Assembly (NCBI GenBank): GCA_963921355.3
Contig: OZ001190.1
Coordinates: 3,100,001 to 3,164,000, forward strand
Reading direction: 5' to 3'
From: CAWUEZ02 sp963921355
Lineage (GTDB): Bacteria > Pseudomonadota > Alphaproteobacteria > Thalassobaculales > Thalassobaculaceae
DNA length: 64,000 bases
A program made the position numbers and the translations under genes. The notes beneath the pieces are model-generated. The model saw only the letters and a program-made list of their open reading frames with translations. It was not told where the DNA came from and searched no databases. How positions within the stretch are numbered: position 1 is the first letter of the stretch; each line of letters opens with the position of its first letter. Shown here in pieces: positions 9,771-18,162 of this stretch.

Positions 9771-10714
9771 CAGAGATCTTGGAGGAAAGCGACCAGGCGG
9801 CTCCGGGTCGCCGGGTCGGGCAGGGGACTGGTGGCGGCGGCCAGGTTCTCGCGGGCGTGCTCCGGACGGGTCGTCGCGGGGATCTGGATCGTCTCCGCCG
9901 GGTAGGACAGGACGAATTTCAGCAGCATCTGCGCCCAGGTTTCAGCGCCGGTCTCCCGCGCCCAGTCGGGCAGGGCGACGCCCTCGAGGCGTTGGGTCAG
10001 GGCGCCGCGCCGGAACGGTCGGTTGACGAGCACTGCGATCCCGCGCTCGCGCGCCAGCGGCAGGATGCGCGCTTCAACCTCGCGGTCGACCGGGTTGTAG
10101 GTCACCTGGATGAAATCGAGGTCGTGGCTCTGCATCATCTCCTCGAACAGGCCATGGCGGCGGCCGTGCGAGGTGGTGATCCCGAGATAGCGCAACCGGC
10201 CCTCGGCCTTCATCGCCGCGAGGGTCTCGAGATGCGCCCGCCAGCCCACCAGGTTGTGAACCTGGACTAGATCGAAGCCCGGCACCTGCCAGAGCCTGCG
10301 TGACTGTTCGATCTGGGCCGGACCGGCATCGGTATCGCGGGTCCAGACCTTGTCGGCGGAGAACACGGCCTCGGTCTGCCCGATGCGCTTCAGACCGTCG
10401 CCGATCACATCCTGGGCGGAGCCGTACATCGGCGAGGAATCGATCATCCGCCCGCCGGCCTCGGAGAACGCCGCCATAACGTCGGCACTTGATTTCCGCA
10501 GGACCGGGTCGTCGCCGACGTTGAAGGTGATCCAACTGCCGAGCCCGACCGCCGGAACCCGTTCGCCGGAAGAGGGGATGGTGCGTCGCAGGACCGGTCC
10601 GGGGGCGCTCCCTGCGGCCGGTGCAAAGGGAAGGCTCGCCGCGGCAAGCGCAGCCCCGCCCGCGATCAGCAACTGGCGGCGGTCGAGATCCGGTCTCTGG
10701 GGTCGATCGGTCAT
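9770..10714 (-). CDS. Tat-exported aldo/keto reductase
   Basis: This is a 314-residue protein starting at MTDRPQRPDL. A twin-arginine leader (DRRQLLIAGGAALAAASLPF) predicts periplasmic export. The AKR catalytic tetrad is visible: Asp in MIDSSPMYG, Tyr in the same motif, Lys in VFSADKVW and His in LVQVHNLVGW. The barrel continues through LRYLGITTSHGRRHG and FIQVTYNPVDREVEA. ATG 10714 was preferred over TTG 10771 because the Tat motif then sits at the usual distance from the N-terminus; neither has a strong ribosome-binding site. Export is unusual for an NADPH-dependent enzyme, though similar Tat-AKR proteins are known in alphaproteobacteria. Confidence 0.85.
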   Translation of the reverse strand: MTDRPQRPDLDRRQLLIAGGAALAAASLPFAPAAGSAPGPVLRRTIPSSGERVPAVGLGSWITFNVGDDPVLRKSSADVMAAFSEAGGRMIDSSPMYGSAQDVIGDGLKRIGQTEAVFSADKVWTRDTDAGPAQIEQSRRLWQVPGFDLVQVHNLVGWRAHLETLAAMKAEGRLRYLGITTSHGRRHGLFEEMMQSHDLDFIQVTYNPVDREVEARILPLARERGIAVLVNRPFRRGALTQRLEGVALPDWARETGAETWAQMLLKFVLSYPAETIQIPATTRPEHARENLAAATSPLPDPATRSRLVAFLQDL

Positions 10715-10839
10715 GGACGGATATCTGGTGCGGTGGCGCACCGCCGCAAGATCTGGACGGGTGTCCGCCAACTAGGGCTTGATCCCGCCCCACCGGTCCG
10801 GGGCATCCTGGAGGTCGTGCCAAGGTAGAGGGCGGGCCC

Positions 10840-11628
10840 ATGAAGCAGACCGACAACTGGGGATGGCAGGCGCGGATCGGCATGTTCATCGTCGGCAACG
10901 AGCCGATCCCCGAGGCTGAGTGGTGGGCGATGGCGCCGCCCGGGGTCTCGATCCATGCCGCCCGCATCCTGGCCCCCACGCCCTGGGCGCGATGGCAGGA
11001 TGATCGCGCGTCGGTCGCGCTCGAAGGCGATCTGGCGCGAGGCGCTGAGTGTTTCTCCGCCATGCCGCTCTCGGCGGCGGTCATCGGGCACAGTTCCAGC
11101 AGCATCGTCGGCGGCCCGGGCTGGGACGAGGCCGTGGTCACGCGGCTGACCGAGGTTCTCGCCCCCGGCACGGTCGCCACGACCAACGGCCTGGACTGCC
11201 AGGCCGCATTGCGGGCCAGCGGTGTCTCGCGTCCTTTCCTGGTGTTCCCACCCTGGTTCGGCGACGCCATGCTGCCAAGAGGCTCGGCGTATTTCGCGGA
11301 TCACGGCTTCGCGCCGGTCGGTCACCTGCGCATGGATCCCGGGCCCGGATGGCGCGACCTGCCACCCGACCGGCTCTATCCGCAAGGCATGGCCTTTGAT
11401 CAGGATGTGGAGGCCCTCTATCGCCAGATCCGGGCCACGGTGCCGGCTGACGCCGACGGTGTTCTGATCGCCGGGACCGGGTTCCGCTGTGTGGCCATTC
11501 TCGAGGTCCTGGAACGGGACCTGGAACGGCCCGTCATCTCGGCCAATCAGGCCAGCCTCTGGCACTGTCTGCGGCTTTCCGGCGTGCGGGCGAGCGTGTC
11601 TGGTTACGGAAACCTGTTCCAGCTCTAG
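10840..11628 (+). CDS. Maleate isomerase / Asp-Glu racemase superfamily protein
   Basis: This is a 262-residue protein with the arylmalonate decarboxylase/maleate isomerase-like fold. The first active-site loop reads AAVIGHSSSSIVGG and the second VLIAGTGFRCVAILEVLE. The tail PVISANQASLWHCLRLSGV is typical. In racemases and isomerases of this superfamily each loop carries a catalytic Cys; here the first position is Ser and the second Gly or Thr, so the chemistry may differ. It is followed 33 bp later by an amidohydrolase and then a dehydrogenase, which suggests a catabolic operon for a nitrogen-containing acid. Substrate unknown. Confidence 0.75.
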   Translation: MKQTDNWGWQARIGMFIVGNEPIPEAEWWAMAPPGVSIHAARILAPTPWARWQDDRASVALEGDLARGAECFSAMPLSAAVIGHSSSSIVGGPGWDEAVVTRLTEVLAPGTVATTNGLDCQAALRASGVSRPFLVFPPWFGDAMLPRGSAYFADHGFAPVGHLRMDPGPGWRDLPPDRLYPQGMAFDQDVEALYRQIRATVPADADGVLIAGTGFRCVAILEVLERDLERPVISANQASLWHCLRLSGVRASVSGYGNLFQL

Positions 11629-11661
11629 CCGAGCCTGGAAGCCATCCGGGGAGGGACACCC

Positions 11662-13086
11662 ATGCCAACCACGCTGATTCGCAAGGCCGACTGGCTGGTC
11701 GCCTGGACCGGAAGCGAGCACGTCTATCTGAGAGGCGCCGACATCGCCTTTCGCGACGACCGTATCGTCTACGTCGGCCCGCATTACGATGGCGCGGCGG
11801 ATACCGTCATCGAGGGGGCCGGCCGCATGGTCATGCCCGGTCTGGTGAACGTGCACTCGCACCCGTCGCACGAACCGGCCTATCGCGGTATCCGCGAAGA
11901 GCACGGCGTGGCCAACATGTACATGACGGGCCTGTACGAACGCTCCGGCGCGTTCGACACAAGTTCGCTGGCGCTGCGCCATGCCAGCCTGGAAGTGGCG
12001 TTGTGTGAGCTGTTGAAATCTGGGGTGACCTCGCTCTGCGACATCTCGCCGGTGTTCGACGGCTGGGCGGATATCTTCCGGCGCGCCGGCATGCGCGGGT
12101 TTCTCGCACCCGGCTACGCGTCGGCTCGATGGAAGCTGGAGAACGACCACAGCCTCGGCTTCGACTGGAGCGACGATGGTGGCCGGGCACAGATGGAGCG
12201 TGCTCTCGCGTTCATCGATTCCCTCGACGACGACGGGCTGCTGTCTGGGGTGGTTTCGCCGATGCAGATCGAGAACTGCACCGACGACCTGCTGCGCGAC
12301 AGTTTCGAGGCCGCCAAGGAGCGCAACATCCCGTTCACGCTCCATGTCTCCCAGGGTGTGCTGGAAGTCCAAGAGATCATCCGGCGTCATGGCCGCACGC
12401 CGATCCAGCACGCCGCCGAGCTCGGTATCATGGGGCCGAACAGCGTGTTCGGGCACGCGATCTTCCTGGACCGGCATTCCTGGATCAACTGGTGGACCCG
12501 CAAGGATCTCGATCTGCTGGCCGACAGCGGCAGCTCGGTCGCCCACTGCCCGACGCCGTTCGCGCGCTATGGCCAGATCCTGGAGAGCTTCGGCGCCTAT
12601 GTCCGGGCCGGAGTGAACATGGCGATCGGGACCGACACCACGCCCCACAATATGCTGGAGGAGATCCGCAAGGCCGGCACCTTCGCGCGGATCGCAGCCC
12701 ATAACGTGCACGACGTCTCGACCGGCATGCTGTTCCACGCCGCGACCGTGGGCGGTGCGACGGCGATGATGCGCGACGACATCGGCCGGCTGGCGGAAGG
12801 CTGCAAGGCCGACATCTTCGCCGTCGACCTCAAGCAGCCTGAGATGATGCCGGCGCGGGACCCCCTGCGCTCGCTGATCTTCCATGCCGCCGACCGGGCG
12901 GTCTCGGAGGTCTGGATCCACGGACGCCAGGTGGTCGAGGATGGCGCGGTCCTGACCCTGGATGCGCGGCAGGCGGGTGAGACCCTGGCGGTCGAACAGG
13001 CGGCGATGATGGCGTCGACGCCGGGGCGCGACTACCGTGGACGGTCAGCGGACGAACTGGCGCCCCTCAGCCTGCCGATGGGTTGA
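11662..13086 (+). CDS. Amidohydrolase family metal-dependent hydrolase (ATZ/TRZ type)
   Basis: This 474-residue protein is the usual length for the chlorohydrolase/deaminase-type amidohydrolases. Metal-site motifs appear in order: VNVHSHPSHEP (HxH), FTLHVSQGVLE, FGHAIFLDRH and GTDTTPHNMLEE. The composite beta-sandwich is formed by the N-terminal and the C-terminal strands (EGCKADIFAVDLKQPE, EVWIHGRQVVEDGAV). Start ATG 11662 follows GGGGAGGGACACCC. Members deaminate or dechlorinate N-heterocycles or hydrolyse cyclic amides. The substrate here is not identifiable. It lies between the racemase-like gene and the dehydrogenase on the same strand. Confidence 0.88.
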   Translation: MPTTLIRKADWLVAWTGSEHVYLRGADIAFRDDRIVYVGPHYDGAADTVIEGAGRMVMPGLVNVHSHPSHEPAYRGIREEHGVANMYMTGLYERSGAFDTSSLALRHASLEVALCELLKSGVTSLCDISPVFDGWADIFRRAGMRGFLAPGYASARWKLENDHSLGFDWSDDGGRAQMERALAFIDSLDDDGLLSGVVSPMQIENCTDDLLRDSFEAAKERNIPFTLHVSQGVLEVQEIIRRHGRTPIQHAAELGIMGPNSVFGHAIFLDRHSWINWWTRKDLDLLADSGSSVAHCPTPFARYGQILESFGAYVRAGVNMAIGTDTTPHNMLEEIRKAGTFARIAAHNVHDVSTGMLFHAATVGGATAMMRDDIGRLAEGCKADIFAVDLKQPEMMPARDPLRSLIFHAADRAVSEVWIHGRQVVEDGAVLTLDARQAGETLAVEQAAMMASTPGRDYRGRSADELAPLSLPMG

Positions 13087-13223
13087 TCGGATTAGAGAAG
13101 GTCGTTCGGCTCAGGGTCACGATAGAGGCCGGTGCCGCGCTCCCGTGCAGCCCGGTTTCAGATAGCCGTCCGCTTGTTCGATCGCCGCCCGATCGGACAG
13201 GATGCCGGCCGCAAAGGAGCATC

Positions 13224-14222
13224 GTGACGATGAATCAGGAGAACCGAACCGGATGTGGCCGGGATCTGAGGCCTCTGACGTCGGTGCGCCCGGCGGTGTG
13301 GGGCGTGACGGGCAGTGCCGCTGTCGCGCCGCCGCAGGTCTTGGCGGCGCGTATCACCCAGGCGACGACCGCGATCTTTGCGGCCCGGGGAGCGAAGGCG
13401 GGCGCGGAGCCGGCCCAGCTCATGCGCGACTGCGATGTCGTCATCACCTGTCTGCCATCGCCGGCCGCCTCCGACGCCGTGATAGGAGAGATGCTGGATG
13501 CGGTCGCGCCGGGGAAGATCTGGCTCGAGATGTCCACCACCGATCAGACCGAGGTCCAAAGGCTGGGCGGCGAGGTCATCGCGCGGGGCGGGGCCGCGGT
13601 CGACTGCCCGGTTTCCGGTGGCTGCCACCGGGCTGATACCGGAAACATCTCGATCTTCGCCGGGTGTGATCGGGAAACCTTCGAGCGGGTGGTCCCGTTG
13701 CTGAAGACCATGGGGCGGCGCATTCTGCACACTGGACCGCTCGGCTCCGCCTCGATCCTCAAGGTCGTGACCAACTATCTCGCGACCGCCAACCTTGTGA
13801 CCTGCTGCGAGGCCCTGGTGACCGCCCAGGCAGCTGGAATGGATCTGAACACCGCCTACGAGGCGATCAAGATCAGTTCGGGCACCAGCTTCGTGCATGA
13901 GACCGAGAGCCAGGTGATCCTAAACGGGTCGCGAGACATTTCCTTCACCATGGACCTTGTGGCCAAGGATATCGGCCTGTTCCAGGAGGTTGCGGATCGC
14001 CATGCCGTTCCGCTCGAGGTTTCGCCGTTGCTCCAGGAAATCTTCGCCGACGGCATCGCCCGCTTCGGACCGCGTGAGCTGTCACCGAACATCATTCGCC
14101 GGCTGGAGGAGGCGACCGGCCTCGATACCCGCGCCCCCGGATTCCCGCCGGAGATGACCGACGACGAGCCGGAGGAGCCGGGCTACGAGGTAATCCCCCA
14201 GGGGATGGCAGGCACGGACTAG
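13224..14222 (+). CDS. Beta-hydroxyacid dehydrogenase family protein with unrecognisable NAD-binding N-terminus
   Basis: From about residue 55 onward this is a clear 3-hydroxyisobutyrate dehydrogenase-type protein: DCDVVITCLPSP, IWLEMSTTD, DCPVSGGCHRADTG (substrate loop), and the catalytic Lys with Asn in SASILKVVTNYL. The first ~55 residues, which should form the GxGxxG Rossmann strand, read CGRDLRPLTSVRPAVWGVTG and do not match the family in any frame I tried. The start is well fixed by AAAGGAG four bases before GTG 13224 (ATG 13230 is the alternative), and the length is right. The Rossmann region may therefore be scrambled by several small indels. NAD(P) binding is doubtful as read. Its stop overlaps that of the convergent MR/MLE gene. 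Confidence 0.75.
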   Translation: MTMNQENRTGCGRDLRPLTSVRPAVWGVTGSAAVAPPQVLAARITQATTAIFAARGAKAGAEPAQLMRDCDVVITCLPSPAASDAVIGEMLDAVAPGKIWLEMSTTDQTEVQRLGGEVIARGGAAVDCPVSGGCHRADTGNISIFAGCDRETFERVVPLLKTMGRRILHTGPLGSASILKVVTNYLATANLVTCCEALVTAQAAGMDLNTAYEAIKISSGTSFVHETESQVILNGSRDISFTMDLVAKDIGLFQEVADRHAVPLEVSPLLQEIFADGIARFGPRELSPNIIRRLEEATGLDTRAPGFPPEMTDDEPEEPGYEVIPQGMAGTD

Positions 14223-15427
14223 GGCAGAACCGGCTCCGTTTCCATGGTCAGATGAAGTTCGGTCCCGGTATAGGGATTGGCCGCGATCATGGCGTCATCG
14301 AGTTCGACGCCGAGCCCCGGTGCGGTGGGTGGAATGACATAGCCGTCCTCCCAGTCGATCGAGGTCTTGAGGACCGACATGTACGGGCCCTCGAACCGGC
14401 CGATCGACTCCAGGATCAGGAAGTTCGGCGAGCAGGCGCCAAGCTGGATGTTGGCGGCCGCGACCACAGGGCCGCAGTAGAGGTGCGGGGCGATCTGCGC
14501 CTGACGGGTCTCCGCCATGCCGGCGATTTTCTTAGCCTCTAGCAGACCGCCGACCCGGCCGAGATTCATCTGCAGGATCGAGGCGGCTCCGGCCTCAAGC
14601 ACCCGCGCGAACTCATGCTTGGTGCAGAGCCGCTCGCCGGCTGCGATCGGGATCGCCGTGTAGCGGGCGATCTCGGCCATGTCGGCCGGGTTCTCGGGCG
14701 TCGTCGGTTCCTCGAACCAAAGCGGTTCATAGGGTTCCAGCCGGCGCGCCATGCGCTTGGCGCCGGAGACCGTGAACTGGCCGTGGGTGCCGAAAAGCAG
14801 GTCGGCCCGGGTGCCGACAGCCTTTCGGATCTGCCGGCAGAACGCTTCGGAGCGCTCGAGATCCTCGAGGCGAGGCTGATGACCGTCGTAGATTGTGTAG
14901 GGGCCGGCCGGGTCGAACTTGACCGCCGTGAAGCCTTCTTCGACCCGACGCACGGCGACTTCGGCTGCCATGTCGGGGTCGGTATAGACGTTCGGCGCGG
15001 ATGGGTCCGGGTAGACATCGCCGTCGCTCGGGTAGAGGTAGGTATAGCTGCGCAACCGGTCATGCACCTTGCCCCCGAGCAAGTCATAGACCGGTCGGTC
15101 GGCCGCCTTGCCGATGATATCCCAGCACGCCATCTCCAGCCCGCTGAGCACGCCCATGACGGAAACGTCCGGGCGCTGGATAAATCCCGCGCCGTAGGTG
15201 CGGCGCCAGAGCTTCTCGACATGGTACGGGTCGCTGCCAGCGAAGTGCCGGGCGAAGACCTCCCGGGCCATCGCGGCGCAGAGGTCCGGGCCGAACGTGG
15301 CGTTGTAGATCTCGCCGACGCCGGTGATCCCGCATGCCGTCGTGAGCCGCAGGAAGATGAAATAGCGCCCACCATGACGCGGCGGCGGGTTGGCGACCAC
15401 GAAGGTCTCGATGGTGTCGAGTTGGAT
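14219..15427 (-). CDS. Mandelate racemase/muconate lactonizing enzyme family protein
   Basis: This is an enolase-superfamily protein of ~402 residues: ITGVGEIYN, GLEMACWDIIGKA, AVKFDPAGPY, WFEEPTTPEN, AAGERLCTKHEFARV, ILQMNLGRVGG and IAPHLYCGP. The second and third metal ligands (Glu in FEEP, Glu in GERL) are present. The first, usually Asp, falls at LLFGTHGQF. The start is a problem. Family homology begins at QLDTIETFVVANPPP, just after codon ATC 15427, which has AGGAC upstream at start-like spacing, but no ATG/GTG/TTG lies there. The first standard in-frame start is GTG 15400, which loses the first strand. ATC may be a mutated ATG. It is a dehydratase or racemase of a sugar acid by family. 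Confidence 0.8.
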   Translation of the reverse strand: MQLDTIETFVVANPPPRHGGRYFIFLRLTTACGITGVGEIYNATFGPDLCAAMAREVFARHFAGSDPYHVEKLWRRTYGAGFIQRPDVSVMGVLSGLEMACWDIIGKAADRPVYDLLGGKVHDRLRSYTYLYPSDGDVYPDPSAPNVYTDPDMAAEVAVRRVEEGFTAVKFDPAGPYTIYDGHQPRLEDLERSEAFCRQIRKAVGTRADLLFGTHGQFTVSGAKRMARRLEPYEPLWFEEPTTPENPADMAEIARYTAIPIAAGERLCTKHEFARVLEAGAASILQMNLGRVGGLLEAKKIAGMAETRQAQIAPHLYCGPVVAAANIQLGACSPNFLILESIGRFEGPYMSVLKTSIDWEDGYVIPPTAPGLGVELDDAMIAANPYTGTELHLTMETEPVLP

Positions 15428-15458
15428 GGCGTCCTCGCTTTCTCGGCACGTCCAATGT

Positions 15459-17084
15459 CTATGGGCGGGCGTCTTCCAGGATCATATCCGCCGCCCGCAT
15501 CGCCAGCATCATGGTCGGCGCGTTGGTGTTGCCCGAAGTGATGGCAGGAAAGGCCGAGGCGTCAACCACTCGCAGGCCGCGCATTCGGTGCACCCGCAGC
15601 CGACTATCGACTACCGAGTCCGACGGGCCGCGCCCGATCCGGCAGGTGCAGCACGGATGAAACACGGTCGAGGCGCGCTGGCGGAAGTCGCGCAGCATTC
15701 CGTCCGCGTCCATCGACGCCAGATCGGGCGTCTTCGCTGCCAGGATGACCCGGCGCAGGGTCGGCGCGGCGGCCAGGCGTTGCAGAAGCTGAACGGCATT
15801 GACCGCGCCGCACCGGTCGGCGTCCGTAGCGAGCGAGTTCGGACGAATGTGTGGCGGCGTCTCCGGATCCGGTGAGGTGATCGTCACCTCGCCGCGGCTG
15901 GTCGGACGGCAGGGCTGGGCGGACAGCAGGAACCCGGCATCGCGGTCCAGGCGCGGAACTCCCGACGCCGGGATGGAGTACGTGGCCGGATTGCAGAACA
16001 GCTGGATGTCCGGGGTCGACCGCGCACCGTTCGACCGGACGAACCCACCCACCTGGTTGATCGGCACGCTCAACGGCCCCCGCCGGGTCAGGACGTATTG
16101 CAGGGCGGCGGTCAACTGGCCGAACGGACGCCCCAGCCGGTTGTTGAGGGTGGGCTCGGTCGCCGCATAGCGGTGGGAGATCGCCAGATGGTCCTGCAGA
16201 CCTTTGCCGACCTGCGCGAGCGGCTGGCGGACCGGAATGCCGTGGGCGGAAAGCACTTCGCCCGGGCCGATGCCGGACAGCTGAAGCAGCTGCGGTGAAC
16301 TGATGGCGCCGGCACTGACGATGACTTCCGCACGGGCCCGCGCGGTGAAAGCGCCCCCCTCGATCAGGTAGTCCACGCTCTGGGCCCGATCGCCGTCGGC
16401 GCTGAGGCGGGTCACCAGCGCTGTGGAGACGATCCGCAGGTTGCGGCGGCGCCGCGCCCGGGCCAGGAAGGCATCGGCTGACGAGAACCGGACGCCATCC
16501 CTGACGGTGCTCCGGTAGTAGGCGATTCCTTCCCGGTCCCAAGGGTCGTCCGGGCCGAGTACCGGCCAGCCGACATCGCGGGCTGAATCGAGAAATCGGG
16601 CGGAGAACGGGTGCATCTGATCGCTGAGGTCCGACACGCAGATCGGGCCGGTCCCGCGCTCCGCCCGTCTCCCCGTCGCGTCACAACCCCGGTGCGTCTC
16701 CAGGCGGCGGTAGACCGGTTCCACGTTCCGCCAGCCCCAGCCGTCCGCCCCCAGACGTTCCCAGTCGTCGAAGTCGTGGGGCAGCCCCCGGACATAGGCC
16801 ATGGCGTTGATGGAGCTGGAGCCGCCGATAACCTTGCCGCGTGGCCAGTAGATGGCGCGGTCGTCCAGGCCAGGATCCGCCGCGGCCGTGTAGCCCCAGT
16901 TGACGCGTGGGTCGGCGAAGGTGAAGCCGTAGCCGATCGGGATCTTGATGGCCCAGCGTCGATCCGATCCACCGACCTCCAAGAGCAGCACGGAATAGCG
17001 GCCGCAGGCGCTGAGCCGGTCGGCCAGGACACATCCGGCGGACCCGGCGCCGACGATGACGTAGTCGAACTCCGCGATTGCCAT
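15459..17084 (-). CDS. GMC family FAD-dependent oxidoreductase (choline dehydrogenase-like)
   Basis: This is a 541-residue protein. The dinucleotide fold is DYVIVGAGSAGCVLADRLS. The GMC signature 1 lies near WPRGKVIGGSSSINAMAYVRG and signature 2 near GAISSPQLLQLSGIGPGEVL. The active-site His is in VFHPCCTCRIG and the paired Asn in SGNTNAPTMMLAMRAADM. ATG 17084 was preferred to GTG 17093, three codons earlier; no strong ribosome-binding site distinguishes them. It lies upstream of the MR/MLE gene on the same strand and opposite a LysR gene 111 bp away, which is the likely regulator. These enzymes oxidise alcohols; the substrate is unknown. Confidence 0.9.
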   Translation of the reverse strand: MAIAEFDYVIVGAGSAGCVLADRLSACGRYSVLLLEVGGSDRRWAIKIPIGYGFTFADPRVNWGYTAAADPGLDDRAIYWPRGKVIGGSSSINAMAYVRGLPHDFDDWERLGADGWGWRNVEPVYRRLETHRGCDATGRRAERGTGPICVSDLSDQMHPFSARFLDSARDVGWPVLGPDDPWDREGIAYYRSTVRDGVRFSSADAFLARARRRRNLRIVSTALVTRLSADGDRAQSVDYLIEGGAFTARARAEVIVSAGAISSPQLLQLSGIGPGEVLSAHGIPVRQPLAQVGKGLQDHLAISHRYAATEPTLNNRLGRPFGQLTAALQYVLTRRGPLSVPINQVGGFVRSNGARSTPDIQLFCNPATYSIPASGVPRLDRDAGFLLSAQPCRPTSRGEVTITSPDPETPPHIRPNSLATDADRCGAVNAVQLLQRLAAAPTLRRVILAAKTPDLASMDADGMLRDFRQRASTVFHPCCTCRIGRGPSDSVVDSRLRVHRMRGLRVVDASAFPAITSGNTNAPTMMLAMRAADMILEDARP

Positions 17085-17195
17085 GCCAGACACCGCTTGC
17101 TGCTTCGTCGCGTCTCAATCAGTGGGCCTGGGATCGAGGCCACATTCAAACAATGCCTTTTGCTGCTAAGGGGCTGTTCTGGTAGAAGCTGAACC

Positions 17196-18101
17196 ATGAC
17201 GTTGCCCCAGGTGACATGGCTCAGGGCGTTCGAGGCTGCCGCCCGGCACGGCAGTTTCTCCGCCGCCGCGGAGGATCTCGCGCTGACCCCGGCGGCCGTC
17301 AGTCAACAGATCCGATTGCTGGAACAGCATCTCGGGGTGCAGCTGTTCAAGCGGCTCGCGAAGGGTGTCGTGCTGACCGATATCGGCCAGGCCTATGCCC
17401 AACCGATCCGAAAATCGTTCTCGGAGATGGTGGCGGCGACCGACGGATTGTTCGGCGCAACGTCACGCACGACGGTACGGGTCAGGGCGTCGATCAGCTA
17501 TGCCGCTCTGGTATTGGCACCCGGGCTCGGGGCCTTCCGGGCCCGGCATCCGGAGATTGAGGTGCAACTCACGACCACGGTCTGGGCGGATCGGCTTGAT
17601 GACGGCGATATCGATGTGGACGTGCGCTACGGGAACGGCGACTGGGACGATGGGACTCTCTGGCATCTCGGGGCACAGCACGCCGTCGTGGTCTGCCATC
17701 GCGATGTGGCGGTGGGGCTAGGGGACAGTCCCGATCTCGAGTCGCTATGCCAGTCGCAGATCGTTCAGATCATCGGTTCGGAGGTTGAGTGGGTGCGCTT
17801 GCTGGCCCATGCCGGCGTCGATTGCCCGCCGCCGAGACCCTGGATGAAGGCCGACTCCTCCCTGATCGCGCTTCAGATGATTCTGAGCGGCGCCGGGCTG
17901 GCGATCGTCATGGAGAATTTCGCCCGTCCGTTCATCGACCAGGGCCTGCTGGTCGACCCACTTGGTCTGCGGCTTCCCGTTGACCAGTCCTATTTCCTGG
18001 TGGTCAGCGACCGGGCGGCGAGGCGGGAGGACGTGAACGCATTCTGCCGCTGGGCCGCCGATTCCGACAGCAGTCATCGCGGTGTCACGCCTCCCGTTTA
18101 G
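17196..18101 (+). CDS. LysR-type regulator (GcvA-like)
   Basis: This is a 301-residue protein. The N-terminal winged helix is typical of the GcvA subgroup: LPQVTWLRAFEAAARHGSFS, AAVSQQIRLLEQHLGVQLF and VLTDIGQAYAQPI. The effector domain follows (VRVRASISYAALVLAPGLG, DVDVRYGNGDWD). It is divergent from the GMC/MR-MLE genes, and LysR proteins commonly control the adjacent divergent unit, so it probably regulates that catabolic pair. No clear operator palindrome was found in the short intergenic space. Confidence 0.9.
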   Translation: MTLPQVTWLRAFEAAARHGSFSAAAEDLALTPAAVSQQIRLLEQHLGVQLFKRLAKGVVLTDIGQAYAQPIRKSFSEMVAATDGLFGATSRTTVRVRASISYAALVLAPGLGAFRARHPEIEVQLTTTVWADRLDDGDIDVDVRYGNGDWDDGTLWHLGAQHAVVVCHRDVAVGLGDSPDLESLCQSQIVQIIGSEVEWVRLLAHAGVDCPPPRPWMKADSSLIALQMILSGAGLAIVMENFARPFIDQGLLVDPLGLRLPVDQSYFLVVSDRAARREDVNAFCRWAADSDSSHRGVTPPV

Positions 18102-18162
18102 CATGGACATGCATTTCCGCCTGAGTGGCAGATCGGTCGGATCCGCGGAGGCAGCCCGACGC

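Noticed and set aside
10711..12921. A 736-codon open frame on the minus strand
   Set aside because: It lies opposite three well-supported plus-strand genes, is Arg/Pro/His-rich and has no domain motif. This is the shadow of GC-rich coding sequence.
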